From Toxonevra muliebris (lineage: Eukaryota > Arthropoda > Insecta > Diptera > Pallopteridae), in the NCBI GenBank assembly GCA_963691655.1, contig OY829326.1:142928998-142992997 (forward strand): DNA of 64,000 nucleotides, written 5' to 3'. This document shows, one piece after another, positions 1 to 12,892 of the stretch. Both the position numbers and the translations under genes were made by a program. Numbering within the stretch: position 1 is the stretch's first letter; every line of letters starts with the position of its first letter. Below the pieces are notes generated by a model that saw nothing but the letters and a program-made list of their open reading frames with translations, was not told where the DNA came from and did not search any database.

Positions 1-839
1 CACTATCCACGAAGACATCCGGTACAAATCCTACGTGATGCGCAGAGGTCAGTTTATGTCGACACAGATTCGTCGTTTCGACGACGCACATTTAAAAAAT
101 CATACTTTCATAATGCATATTCAGTGGAACTTCTGCATACCGCAACAACTTGCCCACGACTGGCGCTGTACGAAAAACTAGCAGAAAAAAAAAACAAAAT
201 TTAAAAAGAAAAACTACAAAAGTTAAACATGCGTCGTTGATTCGACAAAGTATGTCCTTCCAGGTTTAAACAAGTTAAAACATCCTGAAGGGCCTGAAAA
301 AAATTTTGACCAGAATCAAAAAATTAACCGACAAATATGTTCGGATCCTTCGAAAATTTCTCATTCAACGCACACAAAGTTTCCAAAAACTGTCACGATA
401 TTGGGAGTGGTGGGCAAGGAAGGACACAATTCATGACACCTTACGTTTTTCCTCAAGGATTTCGAGTTAATGCTGTTACTTACAATGGGGTTGTGGAAGC
501 AAACCCCTGGATCGATAGTGTGCGTAGTGAGAGGCCATACGTTTTCCAACAGAGCTTTGCTCCTTCACACAAAGCCATGGCGACGCAAGATTGGATATCC
601 GAGTATCTGCATGATCACATAACATGTGGCCACCTAGCTCCTTGGATCAGAATTCTTTGGACTACTACGTACATGGTGTTGTTGAACATAACACGCTTGA
701 CTCCCTAAGAGCAGGTATTATCAGAGTAATGACGGATATGAACAAGGATCATTTAATTCAAGCATGCCAAAGTTTCCGGTATAGAAATAAAGCTGCTATT
801 GACGCTGAAGAGATTTTAACGAATAATTGGATAGCTTAA
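1..839 (+). pseudogene. Decayed DD37D Tc1/mariner transposase, 5' end outside window
   Basis: Three frames give successive pieces of one transposase. Bases 2-60 encode a stretch with RYKSYVMRRGQFMS, about 266-420 encode LNKLKHP and HTKFP, and 420-839 encode the catalytic core and C-terminus. The second catalytic region reads QQSFAPSH where QQDSAPSH is expected, so the aspartate is gone. A frameshift near 624 separates it from the third region, which reads WPPSSLDQNSLDYY. Allowing for the shift, the spacing fits DD37D. About 200 bases between the first two pieces do not match the family and may be an insertion or heavy decay. The 5' part and 5' terminal repeat lie outside the window. It is diverged from the two DD37D copies at 32.5 and 40.5 kb and cannot encode an active enzyme. 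The family call comes from remembered motif conservation. Confidence 0.75.
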
Positions 840-1295
840 TAGTCACTTAATTTTCTATAAAATAAAATAAGGTTTCTAAGAAATATACAAATACAGTAGC
901 AATGAAGTAAAAGTCAAACTATGGAATATTAACAATTACATTAAATGTGAAATTTTAAGTGTCACAGTCTTTATCATTTATTTTATAAGCTTATTAGTTT
1001 AGCAAAAAATGTTGTTTTGAAGAGTTAACTGACAACTTTTTTTTTATTTTTTACATTTTCGATAGCTTGCATACTTTTAGGACATAAAAAGTGATTTATT
1101 TTATGAAGTTGGAAGAGATTTTAATACATCTTCATAGGTGAAAGTACATACCATATACTAGAAGAAAAAACTAGCACTTAATTTCACTCCTTTTATGATT
1201 TTTTGTACATCAAAATTTGAAAATTTCCAGTTTTATTGTTTTTAAAAATATATTAAAATTATTATTTCTGCAGAATATTTATTTACAAAATATTG
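840..1295. other. AT-rich spacer, no feature seen
   Basis: Very AT-rich, no coding signal or repeat recognised. It lies between the decayed transposase and mariner copy 1. Confidence 0.5.
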
Positions 1296-1297
1296 TA

Positions 1298-2597
1298 TTG
1301 GAGTATGAATGTATAAACTCGTAATTGTGACTAACTTCATTTCTATCATACGCGCCATTTTTTTGACATTGACAGCTATTCTATCTCAAAGAGCGCCAAA
1401 AATACTATAAGAATTGATCTGTCAAATAATTTTCATAATTTTACAAAAGTGTTTGACTATAGCTGAAAATGTCGAATTTCGTGCCAACAAAACAACATTT
1501 GCGGGAAGTTTTAATTTGTTTCTTCCATTTAAAGAAAAACGCAACTGAAGCACATCGTTTACTCACTGAAGCTTATCCTGACTGTGCTATAGACGTTAGA
1601 ATGTGTCAGGTGTGGTATGCCCGTTTCAAAAATGGTGATTTTGATGCTGAAGACAGGGACCGTTTAGGCGGCCCGAAAAAGTTCGAAGATGAAGAATTGA
1701 AAGCATTACTCGAAGAAGATTCATGTCAAACGCAACAAGAACTTGCAGAAACTTTAGGAGTTGATCAATCAACCATTTCTAAACGATTAAAAGCATGTGG
1801 AATGATTCAAAAGCAAGGAAATTGGGTGTCGTACGAATTGAAGCCGAGAGACGTCGAACGACGATTTTTCACTTGTGAACTGCTGATTGAACGACAGAAA
1901 AGAAAGGGTTTTCTGCATCGTATTGTGACTGGCAATGAAAAGTGGATACGTTACCATAACCCAAAGCGTAAAAAATTATGGGGACCGCCCGGACATGCAT
2001 CAACACCAACGGCAAAGCCGAACATCCATGGATCCAAGCTCATGCTGTGTATTTGGTGGGATATGAAAGGTGTCGTGTATTATGAGCTATAGGCATAGGA
2101 ATACTTATGCACATACGCCAAATCAGTTCTCAGGCGACGAATTGATGCGTTTGAGCCGAGCATTAAAGGATAAGAGGCCAGAATATGAGAATAGACACGA
2201 CGAAGTTATTCTTCAGCACGACAGTGCTCGGCCGCATGTTGCAAAGCAAGTAAAAACATTCTTGGAAACGCTGAAATGGGAAGTGCTACCCCACCCGCCG
2301 TATTCTCCTGACATTGCTCCTTGCTCCTTCTGATTACCACTTGTTCCGATCGATGACACATGGCCTGGCTGAACAGCACTTCCGTTCTTTCGAAGAACTC
2401 AAAAAATGGGTCGATTCGTGGATAGCCTCAAAAGATGAGGAGTTCTTTCGACGCGGAATCCGTATGCTACCAGAAAGATGGGAAAAGGTTGTGGCTAACG
2501 ATGGACAATACTTTAAAGAATAAATTTATAATCACTTTTTCACAATAAATGTCCAAATTACGAAAAAAAATACGAGTTTATACATTCATACTCCCAA
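1298..2597 (+). mobile_element. mariner (DD34D) copy 1, full length, 1300 bp
   Basis: The ends are inverted repeats of about 27 bp: TTGGAGTATGAATGTATAAA on the left and the complement of TTGGGAGTATGAATGTATAA on the right. The left end has lost one G. A TA dinucleotide flanks each side (1296-1297 and 2598-2599), the standard mariner target duplication. The length is close to the usual 1.3 kb. Three related copies lie at 16.5, 37.6 and 46.6 kb. Confidence 0.95.
1469..2523 (+). pseudogene. mariner transposase, frame-disrupted (copy 1)
   Basis: Cut-and-paste transposase of the Tc1/mariner superfamily, related to the mauritiana/Mos1 group. The ATG at 1469 gives MSNFVPTKQH. A paired helix-turn-helix region occupies about residues 1-115, followed by WVSYEL, a variant of the WVPHEL motif. 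The first catalytic aspartate, residue 156 by Mos1 numbering, is replaced by asparagine (VTGNEKW). A stop at 2090-2092 falls in about 60 bases that do not match the sister copies. Downstream, a 7-bp direct duplication of GCTCCTT near 2316-2329 shifts the frame just before the third aspartate (PSDYHLF). The second aspartate (QHDSARPH) remains. The enzyme is dead through a catalytic substitution, a stop and a frameshift. Confidence 0.93.
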
Positions 2598-4240
2598 TAA
2601 ATATTGCAATTTTGAAAGAAAAAAAATTACAATTTTACTGGGGAATTATTAAAGTAATATATAAAACTGCGAAATGTTTCCAAAAAATTTATTTTTAAGG
2701 ATTTTTTTACATCTGTATCTATAAAGCTGAAATTAAACATTCATAAAATTTTGGATAAAGTCACTCGACTTTGAGCAGCTGTAGCACCCAGAGCAGTTAT
2801 TTGATAGATAAGTTTTTTTGGCTTTTTTTTAGTAGAAGCATTACCCGTAAGTTCATGTCATATTTTTTAGGCTTTAGCTCCATAAATTTCGCAACCTTAA
2901 ATATGTGCACGGGCCAGAAAAAATCCAACATTTTATCGAGAAAAGAAAACTACAAATAGACAGTTTTTTTTAGAAGTAGAGACAAAATTATTAACTATTA
3001 ACGGGAATGCAGGTGGTCGCAGCTACACTTAAACGAAATGAGAAGTAAAAATTTAGCATGTTTATCCGAGTTTTTTCGTTTCTTACATGGAATTCCATAA
3101 GTTTTGTTCTTTGCAAAAATTCTACTTTCCTTTAAACAATATCAAACCCTGAAAAATTTAAAATATTTTTTTGCATTCAGTTAAGTGCATGTATGTAAAT
3201 GTATGTAAATACAAATATTATATCTTAATTTAAAATCATTTCATAAACATATTTATATTCCTATCATACACACAAAATACAAAATAATGGCGTATAAAAT
3301 TTGACTAAATCTAGAATTTGATTGTGCCTTATTACGCTCATCAATAACTTTGTACAAAGAAAAATAAGAAGAAAATATCTTTACAGTACATTACTTTCAC
3401 CACATTTCACTAAAGAAAAGCGAAAGGAGAAACAATGAAAAATTCTAACATAATTTTCTACTTCTGGGAAATGGCGCCCGAATCGCGCTCAATGTTTCCT
3501 TTTTCCATTTTTTGCCCCACATAATATCATATCAATTTCGCATTCTTTTGAAAACAAATAAAATATACTATATATAAATATATATCTAGTAATAAAAAAA
3601 AAAAATTTACATAAAAAGGAAATCATGTGTGCTTCAAAAAACAATCGATTTGTGTGTATGGCATAAAAATAGACAAAGATATCATTATTTTCTTATACAC
3701 CTTTTGTGTTTAGAAAGGAGCTTAAAAAGGAGTATGCGGAGGAAGGGCGAAATAAATAAGTGTATCTTATTATAAAATATTTACATGCATAAGTAAGTAT
3801 ATAGGCATTTATAGCTTAAATGAATTTTTTTTTTGCTATTTCAGTTTTATTTTTCCCCTTTACGTTTTATTCATTGATCAAAGTAGATTATTTTGAAAAA
3901 AAAATATCGCAATTAATTGCACCTTTGACTTTTTATAACATCGTTTCCTTTGGGGACTGCAAGCAATTTTATAATCATAAATTCATATATATATATGTAC
4001 ATAAGGATATATATTTATATGTATATATGCACAAAAAAAAAAAAAAATATTTCACATAAGTACTCTCTTTTTGAGCTCTTTACTTTGATATTTTAAACAA
4101 TTAGTTTTATTGAAAATCATACCACAACCTCTCTCCCTTTTATACCCACCCATATCACATAAAAACCATTTAATTCCAAACCAATATATTTCACATCTAA
4201 TTATTATTCCAAATTAATTCGTAGATACTTTTTATACTTA
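2598..4240. other. AT-rich spacer with short AT microsatellites
   Basis: No coding signal. Short TA/ATGT-type repeats occur around 3190-3215, 3570-3590 and 3985-4030. Nothing else is recognised. Confidence 0.5.
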
Positions 4241-4241
4241 C

Positions 4242-5038
4242 ACGCAAAAAAAAAATCGTTTCTCAGAAACGAAATTTTCACCAAACGAACTTCGTTCATG
4301 GAATGTTTTCATGATGAACGAACATTTTTTTATCATAAACGACTGTATTCGGTTGACACGAACAAAGATTTATTCATCATAAGCGATTCAATTCTTTTAC
4401 GATGAACTAAAAACGTTTGCAATAAAATGCAATCTTTTCCTGAAAAATATAAAAAAGAAAGCAAAAACAATTTTCACATGTACATTGGCATTTTTTTGTG
4501 GTTTATGTTTGAATAAAATTTTCTGATTAAAAACTAGAAAAAGTTTATGAAATTTACATAAAATTATATTATTACAATTTTTGTATTATTTATTATAAAT
4601 CATACACTTTTATTTGTTTTTTATAAACACCACGCACTTTTTTATAAACAAAAAGAAATGTGATGAAATAATTTCAATGCACAATCAAAATTCTTCAATA
4701 ATGCGTTGACAAATGATAGTTCCCGTTATGTTGTGTTGATTTGTTGTTGTGTGGAGTTTGAATGTAAGCGTCGCTGCTGCTTCTTTTTGCGACGAGAGCG
4801 AGATGAGAGGAAAACGAAAATAAAAAGAGAAGAGAGTTGTGGACTTTCGTTTAGCAGAAACGCTTTTTTCATTTGCCAGAAAAGAAAATTGCCTTAATTT
4901 TATCGTGAACGAATTTTCGATCATCATAAAATTGTTAATCTTTTGCAGAAAACGGTTTTGGTTTCTGCAAACACGGGAACGTTCCTCAGAAACGTTTTTG
5001 TTCAGCGTAAAGGGCGATAAACGTTTTTTTCTTTGCGT
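4242..5038. repeat. Inverted-repeat element, MITE-like, about 0.8 kb
   Basis: The left end ACGCAAAAAAAAAATCGTTT and the right end, read on the minus strand as ACGCAAAGAAAAAAACGTTT, are imperfect inverted repeats. Both are followed by CGTTTCT/AGAAACG palindromes (4258-4272 and around 4986). The interior shows no convincing coding sequence, and no clear target duplication is seen. It is probably a decayed non-autonomous DNA element of unknown superfamily. Confidence 0.4.
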
Positions 5039-5045
5039 ATTGTAA

Positions 5046-6140
5046 TTTTTTTTACAAATACCCGAAAGTAACACTTAAATATCCCAAACTCTAATAAGAT
5101 GAGGCGGCATCAAAACGACTCAGCGTAAAACCAAAAGAATTCATTTGATTTAGTCTTATAACAAAGGTTCGCAACAAAGTCACTAAAATACTACAAATCA
5201 GCAAGTGCAAATAATATTGATCCAAAGAAATTATGAAACGTCGAAACTTTACCAGATATCAACAACATTGAGAAAAAAAGGAATCACATGGAGTCTATAT
5301 CTTTTAAACACATACCATTAAAAATTAAAAAAGTAGCAAACTCAGTGGAGGGAATCATTGGTGATTGAGCTCGAAATGGCTTTGATCAGTTTAAATAAAT
5401 TTGACAAATTTAGAGGAATACTACACAAATCAATTTTAGATACATATCAATAGCTTGGTTTAATTTTATATTTTTATTTACAAAAGAGCACAAATGTCTA
5501 TTTGAATTATAGAGGTTTATAAAATTTATATAAAAAAGAAGCGAATTTGCGTTTTCTGGCTCTGAATTCGCGTACCGCGTGTTTCACCGGATGAACAGAA
5601 AAAAAAAAGAACAAGACCATATACGTGCAAAATTTTGACATTTTGATTCAATTGACGGACGACCAAACAAACAGAGCAAAATAGGATAGAAAGCATAGTT
5701 GGTTTTGAGCAATCGGAAAATCAAAGTTCTTCGATCAACTTTTATTCAAAAAGGTTATCAATTGCATACAACAATCCAAACAAGTATTTGGGCTCCTGAT
5801 ACCAGATATATCTGTCACTTTCGCAGAAAAATTCAAAATCAATTCAAATATAAAATCAACCGTTTTGTACCAATATAAAACGTGATATGCAGCGTCATGA
5901 GGCCTTCAAGACCTGCAAATGTTTGTGAACCTATGGCAATTTGACATTACAGACCCTTCATGGATTCGTGGAATCAATAAGATATTTTTATGTACTGCCT
6001 TTCACCATTATAAACCGCTTCATCTTTGTCAATAACTTCAAAATTCTGTATTTGAACAAAGTGCACACTAGAGCCTTATTGAAAATGTGATTAAAAGTCT
6101 ATGGGATAGTTTCAATACCTTTTGTGTGTGAAGAAACAGA
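5046..6140. other. Spacer, no firm feature
   Basis: AT-rich. The + strand around 6072-6115 reads SLIENVIKSLWDSFN, which resembles the third catalytic region of Tc1-like transposases, but the surroundings are too degraded to call. Confidence 0.35.
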
Positions 6141-6143
6141 TAA

Positions 6144-7225
6144 CACAGTGCAAAAAAATTCAACTTTTGTCTTATGCGCAAGATTTTCAAACGGTTTTAT
6201 AATGATTTAGAGTCGGTGATCACGACTGCGTACTCAGTTTTTCTCCATCACATCCAGTTCTCCCACAATAGGGCCCTAAAGTCGAAAAAATGGGGTCTTC
6301 AGGAGATATTAAGAAATTTCTTTATTTCAACAGATACGAATTTAATTTCTAAAGCAAAGTTGTTAACCTCAAAGAGATAAATTATTTTTGTGCATACGCT
6401 TTTCCTCCATCTCCTACTATTCCTCTTGAAAATGGGGGTTTAAACCCCCTTTTCGATAAATAGCGGATAAAACAGAAACAGTTGAGAAAATTATTATACT
6501 GTTCTTGGAAAAAATGTCCCTTGTTAAAAATTATAGGGGGTTCCAGAACATTGCAGTAACCTATGAGGTACACTTTTTCCAGAATAATGCAAAAAACTAA
6601 CTTTTTTTCTTTAGAAACGAGCCACTCACACTACGTAAGTAAATAATGGATCCGTTTGTTGTTGCAATTACATTAGGCTTCCATGTGGAGCCAACAAAAA
6701 TTAAAAAAAAATTATTTAATTGATTTAAAAAAAAAAATTTTGACCCGTGGTTCAATCCCATGTGGAGCCAACAAAATTTTTTTTTTTTAAATCAATAAAT
6801 TTTTTTTTTTTTTTAATTTTTTTGGCTCTACATGGAAGTCTAATACAATTACAACAACAAGCAATTCCATTATTTACTTATGTAGTGTGAGTGGCTCGAT
6901 CCTAATGCGAAAAAATCGGGTTCTCGCATTAGGATCGGGGGTTTAAATCTCTATTTTCAAGAGGAAGGGTAGGAGATGGAGTTTATAGACAAAATTCGTT
7001 TAGCTCCTTATGCTTAACAACTTTGCTTCAGTCATCAAATTCGTATCTGTTGAAATAAAGAAATGTCTTAATAGCCCCTGAAGACCCCATTTTTCCGACT
7101 TCAGACCCATATTGTGGGGGAACCGGATGTGATGGAGAGAAACTGAGTACGCAGTCATAATCAGCGACTCTAAATTACTATAAAACCGTTGGAAAATCTC
7201 GTTATTAAATTTTTGTTGCACTGTG
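6144..7225. repeat. 1.1 kb fold-back element with nested palindromic MITE
   Basis: The ends are CACAGTGCA and TGCACTGTG, each flanked by TAA, a possible 3-bp target duplication. The outer arms are imperfect inverted repeats (about 6144-6450 against about 6935-7225). A second inverted repeat lies between them: CGAGCCACTCACACTAC at 6618 pairs with GTAGTGTGAGTGGCTCG ending near 6899. The element can fold on itself over most of its length. No intact ORF is seen. The CACAGTG end resembles a Transib terminus, but the 3-bp flank does not fit the 5-bp duplication of that family. Confidence 0.7.
6897..6937. repeat. Perfect 14-bp hairpin
   Basis: CGATCCTAATGCGA at 6897-6910 pairs perfectly with TCGCATTAGGATCG at 6924-6937 across a 13-base loop, inside the fold-back element. 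Confidence 0.85.
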
Positions 7226-7228
7226 TAA

Positions 7229-10125
7229 TTATTCAGAAGTTTCATCAAAAACCAATAACAATTAAAAAATATTTTTTATCCTTGTATATTTTTACAACTA
7301 CACAACTAAGAGCCTAAGTAACAAGTGGATATATAGTTGAATCGAAATGTCCATCTATGTCCATCTGTCTATAATAATTCGGAAAAAAAACTAAAATGAG
7401 TCTCTTCTGCACTCGTCACATAATGTGATCATATATTTTACGCATTGTTGTTTACTTCATTAAAAAAGTTATCGTTTTTATGCTCCAAAAAGTACAACCA
7501 ATAAACTATGCAATAAAACAATACAACAAATAAAAACAATTTTTGATATCTTCTACTATTCCATTGATATGTAAGTATATTTCATTACCGTTTTTGATAT
7601 GGAAATTATGTGTTGCATACTTTTAGGTTTAAAGTCATAAGCACACACATATAAACTCATACATACTATGAAACTTCATACGATACCTACTTCACATTTG
7701 ATTTTAATTTCTATCAATTCACTTCCCTATAAATTTTCCTTCAGCCCCGAGAAAAGATAAAAAAACTTGAGTAATCTCAACCAAACTTTGTACACTCATT
7801 CCGTATATGGGCTTTCTAGATTGAAAGTTACAAAAATTCCAAATTTTAACCTGAAAGTTTTCGTTTTATCTGACGCCAAAAACAACAATAATGAGTATAA
7901 AATTCTAGTGCGATTACCATCGGAGTTGCGAGTGTGACGAAAATAAGGGCACAGCCAATCACATTTATTTGATTTCTTTTAGTTTTTAAATAATTTATTT
8001 AAATATAATTAATTAACATTTAATTTTGCAAAAATCGTTCTACATTAAAACTTCAAATTTTGGTTTTCGATGGGTTATTTTTATAAATTTACTCGTATTA
8101 TAAGAATTGATTTTTGTTTTATAAAATATAATGTAAAAAAGCAGGAGTTAAAAAAAATGGTTTTCGAAATGGTAACTAAATTTCCTTTCCAACTACATGA
8201 GTTTAGATAGCTTGGCTTATCAGCCTGTTGGGATTCGTTGAAGTTATCCAGACTCTATACTTTCAGAAATTTATCCTAGTAAAACACTCTCTGGGCTTTA
8301 CAAATTTTACGCCCAAGAAAGTTCAAGGAAGCAATTCGGTGTATTCTTCAAAAATTGACCTCATAATTTTTTGGTCGATAACTAATATTAATAATTAAGA
8401 TAATTTCTCTTATTTTATTTAAGCAATCTTTTCTTTCTGTCGAATAGAAACATCGAAACCTCTTTGAATAAGTTTTTTAATGTTCTAAGCGATTTCAATT
8501 CGTTTACCTATTCAAGGGTAATTGCATAAAAGATATTCACTAAAAGGAGTTTTCTTATAACTCGTTATCCCGAATCATTGAAGAAATTATTTTCAATTCT
8601 CAGATGAAGTCTGAAAAATCCCGATATTTGTATTCAATGTTTTTCTATTATTACCTAATTTGCATATGGCAACCCTAGTTACAGCGAGCATCAAAATATT
8701 GTTCTTTGAAAGAATTTTTACCCATTAATTTCACTCCTAATATAAATTAGATGTATTTATTTATACCACAATACTCGAAATTTCAAACCATTTAAATAAA
8801 ATAACAGTCAAACTTTGTTTAATGAAGTTTTTTTTGTTGTTGTTGTTCTTCTAATCATAATTGCTACTTTAATTTCGGGCATTTTGTCTTGTCATTAGGA
8901 AATATAATTTTGTAACAATAGCAAACAAATTGCAGCTATTAAATGCAAGCATAGCTACTTGTACACAGTGCAAATGCGGCAGCGTTACACTTAATTGCAT
9001 AAATGTCAATTAATCAGTAGTTGCACGATGTTTATTTGACCGTCTGTTTTGTGTAGGGTTACAATCTGTCAGTGTGTGGTTGTTGGTTGTTGGGTGGTCG
9101 TTCGGTTTAGATAATCCATTGTAAAACCCTTTGCGACTTTGCTAATGTTGTCTCATCATTTGCAGTGTATGTACGTATACATTAAAATGTGCATACATGT
9201 ATTTGTAAACGTGTATTAGTATATACTTGTGTATTGACATTAAATTAGGTTAATTTTACGCAAACATTTATGTGTGTTTGTGTGTATGTATGTTGGATTG
9301 AGTTGTGGCAAAACGACTAAACGTATGAAATTTCGCTTGGGAATAGTCTCACTAATTACTGAGATACATAGTTATGTGTGTTTGCATGTTTGCTGCTTTC
9401 ACTATAACTAAGTATAGTTATTATGTCACAAATATTTGAGCACTTGATAGATTTAAAATTATACTAAATGGTTTGAAGAAAAATAATTTATTGTACAACA
9501 AATATTAAATATACATATGTGAAGTAATATAATATCTTTTTATAATTCGAATCCAATTTCACTGCATATCTTTTTATAATAAAAAATCAAATGGTGTTAC
9601 TAAAGAAGTTTGCATGTAAAATAAATTAAAATAGCTTCACAATGGCAATCAAAAAAATTCATAAATTATTTAAGTGCCTACATTAAATTTACTTCGAATA
9701 ATTTTGAATAATTAATTAACCACAGTTGAGGATGCAATTAGGTCAACTCAGATCAAAACGTGTCTTCAGCTTAATGGATTAAAATACATTAATTAAGTAA
9801 ATATTTAAATATGTATATATGTAATAATATATGCAAATGTAAACAGTTTTTTAATTAAACAGTATTAGGTGATAATAAGTAATAGGTACACTCAAGTAAA
9901 AAAGTATACGAAACCTCTGTAAATGATATTTTTTATTTGCAATATTCTGCCAGGATTAAAAATATTAAAATTGTATTCAACGTGAAAAATGTAAAAACGA
10001 TATGAAAATAATGTAATTTCAACATTAAAAATGTTAAATAAATTCATTTTCTCAATGTGCTATTGCTATTTAAAACGACAAAAATGCAGCAAAATGAAAA
10101 TTAAATGTTAAATTCATGTGACTGT
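7229..10125. other. Long AT-rich non-coding stretch
   Basis: No ORF with a recognisable protein, no RNA gene and no clear repeat pair. Short GT/TGTATG-rich tracts occur around 9160-9300. It could be intronic or intergenic. Confidence 0.45.
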
Positions 10126-10138
10126 AATGCAGAATTGA

Positions 10139-10339
10139 TTTGACAGCAATGAAGAATTCAAATGGTTTGGAGGAAGAATGTGAAGAGACGGCAGACCACT
10201 TTTTTAGTGTCTGCCCCGCTTTCTGCCAGATCAGAGTAAGCATATTTGGCACTGGAGTGATGGGAGATGAATCTCTGAGCTCTTTAACACCGCAGGATCT
10301 GCTAAGATGTCTTAATAAATCTGGTAGATTTGAAGAATA
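10139..10339 (+). pseudogene. Non-LTR retrotransposon ORF2 C-terminal scrap
   Basis: An open frame encodes a cysteine/histidine patch, EETADHFFSVCPAF, followed by SLTPQDLLRCLNKSGRFEE and a stop. This matches the extreme C-terminus of Jockey-type ORF2 proteins after the reverse transcriptase and RNase H regions, where an EET.EHFL..CPAF motif is typical. Only about 65 residues remain, with no reverse transcriptase upstream. Assignment rests on remembered motifs. Confidence 0.55.
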
Positions 10340-10554
10340 GCAAAAAGAAACACTGGATATAGTACAAGGGAGTGCTGTATTCTTGAATACTTCATATTGA
10401 TATTTGATATGAATTTAGCGTAAAACTGAAAATTTAAAATATTAAGTAAAACACAATTTAGAAATTAAATACGAAAATTCCTTCTGGCCTGGTTGAGAGT
10501 TTCGCATAATTTTTTGAGACTCTCGCGAAATCGATTGCAGAGTCATTGCTTTAC

Positions 10555-10672
10555 GAAGAAAAGCTGAGATCACGGATGAGGAATCGTAGCGGACTCCGAA
10601 ATGATCGTCTGATCTGCTAGTTCCATGAACCTTTTGACATTCTTCTGGCATTATTGTTCATTCAAAGCCTAT
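10555..10672 (-). repeat. Dispersed repeat, copy related to 36950-37055
   Basis: Read on the minus strand, this begins AATAGGCTTTGAATGAACAA and continues through GCCAGAAGAA and ATTTCGGAG to CCTCATC. The + strand at 36950 carries the same order of words at roughly 80 percent identity by eye. It may be part of an unidentified retroelement; no protein family is recognised. Confidence 0.6.
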
Positions 10673-11950
10673 TAATTTTAATAATAGGTTTAATTAAAAT
10701 GCTAAAAACAACATTCTAAATGCCATTTTAGCATTTTAATTTAATATTACAATGTAAACTAATTATTATCTATTTGATAGTATTAATGCTAATTCAACAC
10801 AAAATTATCATTCTGATATTTTTTACCGTAATGTTAATGTTTTTGTTTTACATTGAAAATAGCATTACAAAACTATAAATTTTACATTGTATTTGAATTT
10901 TTTTTTTTTTTTTATTGTGCCGGCTTAATAAAATTTAAATGATCTAATGACATTTGGTATGAATCACCTAGTAATGTTAAAGTATGTACTTATTAACTTA
11001 ATTGATGCTGCAATCGCTGATCGGTCTTCGTCGCCACAAAGCATGTACTTAAAAATACCTTCAAATTAGAAAAAAATGGTTTTGGAAAACTTGAATTTAA
11101 CACTTTCGGTATTTTGTAAAAAGTTATTATCAAATTTGGTTGCATTATTTTTAATAAGTAATACAATTATTAGAAATACACCTACAAAATCTTTCTCGAA
11201 TCGGTGAATATCTTCTGTTCGTTTTTTGAGGAATTTTTTTTTTTGAAAATTTAGGAAAAAAACGAAAAATTAAGCTTTTTATAAAATGGGCCTGACTGCG
11301 TTACTAATGCGTTCTAAAGGTTGTTCGGCAATGAAAACTCAAGGGACAAGGATTTCAAGGACATTCTATATTCTATTAATCAGTACCTAATTATTACCTC
11401 ACCTAGAATTATAATAAACAAAAATAGGATAAATTTTCGAGTTTCAGACAACTTGCCGGACCTCAGGTAAGCTGCAGCAGTGACAATGAATTTTTGTATG
11501 AGCTTTCGCTCAACGACAACTTTTAAAGGTTCCTTTATATTCTTAACTGATGGCAATTGTGTTACTTAACCCTTTCATGCCCGATGTTGCCTATAGGAAA
11601 CACTCATTTTGATGTGGCACAAAGTATATATATTTTTTTTTTTTAGTAAATTTTACTAGTAATAATATATGCATTCAATTGTGTCAGGTACTGTTCATTC
11701 ATTCTCCTAATATCTAAAATTTCGTGCCTATGCCGTTTTTTCACATTTTTTGTCTTTGAGTTAAAAACCTAAGTGCAAAAATCGTTCGTAAATTCTTTCC
11801 ATTAATTTTTCAAAAAAACATAAAAAATAAGTTAAACTATAACTAAGCGGAAATTAAAGTATGAAAATAAAAAGATTTGAGGAAAACCGTTTCCAGTACC
11901 TGTCTACACCTCCGTAGCTATATTTTTCTCTTTAGTGTTAAATAAAGGGC
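10673..11950. other. AT-rich spacer containing a 15-bp perfect inverted repeat
   Basis: ATTAAAATGCTAAAA at 10693-10707 pairs perfectly with 10726-10740 across an 18-base loop. The rest is AT-rich with homopolymer runs (for example T-rich at 10901-10916) and no coding signal. Confidence 0.5.
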
Positions 11951-12189
11951 GGACAAATCCATAGTTGAGTTAACTTCGCCGAAGAATCACTGCATCATTT
12001 TTCTACGTTTGGAATTATCTTCGATGTCCACCTTCCTTTGACTTCCGCTGACCAGCGATCCTGCCATAATTGCATTGTATGTGCTCTAGTGTGTTGCCAT
12101 GTGTTTCCAGTTTCTTCTTTTTTCTGCATCCAGATTTGTCTTCTCTTTTTTGGTAGTAGGTCTACTGGTATCGTTCCGCTTATCACTAG

Positions 12190-12730
12190 CAGAGCTGGGT
12201 AAATTCAATTACATTACAATCACAATTCCAATTACACGGAATTGTTATTGGTACTTTACGAGAGAAGTGACCCGCATTTTATACTGATTCACTCGTAATG
12301 GCTTATTAAGAGCATTTTACAATATTTTCCGAAATTTTTTTTTCTGCTTTTTGGAATTGAACTAAAAGGGAATCAATTACTTTTTAGGAATCATTCCAAC
12401 TAAATTGGAATTTAATTCCAAGAAAGTAATTGATTACACTTAAATATTAAATTCCTTTCGATTCAATTACATTTTCAATTCCTTTGAGGAATTGATATAT
12501 TTTTAATTACAAAATACAATTCCTTGTAATGAAATCGAAAATTTTTTCAATTCCATTACCTAGGAATTCAAAAATTTGAATTACCGATTACAATTCCTTG
12601 TAATGGAATTGAAACTTTTGTCAATTCCATTACCAAGGAAGTGAAAGCATTAAAGTAGCAATTAAAATTCCTTGTAATTGGAATGGAGATGGAATTTAAT
12701 TCCTAAAGGAATCATTACTAGCCAACTCTG
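12190..12730. mobile_element. Non-autonomous hAT element, 541 bp
   Basis: The ends are CAGAGCTGGGTAA and, on the minus strand, CAGAGTTGGCTAGTAA. They are flanked by 8-bp duplications ATCACTAG (12182-12189) and ATCGCTAG (12731-12738), which differ at one base. An 8-bp duplication with CAGAG ends is typical of hAT. The interior is packed with CAATTCC/GGAATTG words in both orientations, probably degenerate subterminal repeats. No transposase remains. Confidence 0.88.
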
Positions 12731-12892
12731 ATCGCTAGTACTGCAGCTTCGAACACCGAGCGATACGTCGAAGCCACTCAGAGAGCTGCTGTCCTCTGCA
12801 CCTTGTCCAATATCTTCCGTCGATGTTCAACTTTCAAGGCATCCGCCCATACTACGTTTTTGTACGGTAGTATCGAATCCGTCATGTCCATA

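Noticed and set aside
4685..5074. 129-codon ORF on the minus strand
   Set aside because: It overlaps the right half of an inverted-repeat element, has overlapping frames on the other strand, and no recognisable domain.
5900..6130. Tc1-like transposase remnant
   Set aside because: Only one short SLIENVIKSLWDSFN stretch looks similar; no other catalytic region or terminal repeat could be supported.
6144..7225. Transib element, from the CACAGTG end
   Set aside because: Flanks fit a 3-bp TAA duplication, not the 5-bp duplication of Transib, and no transposase is present.
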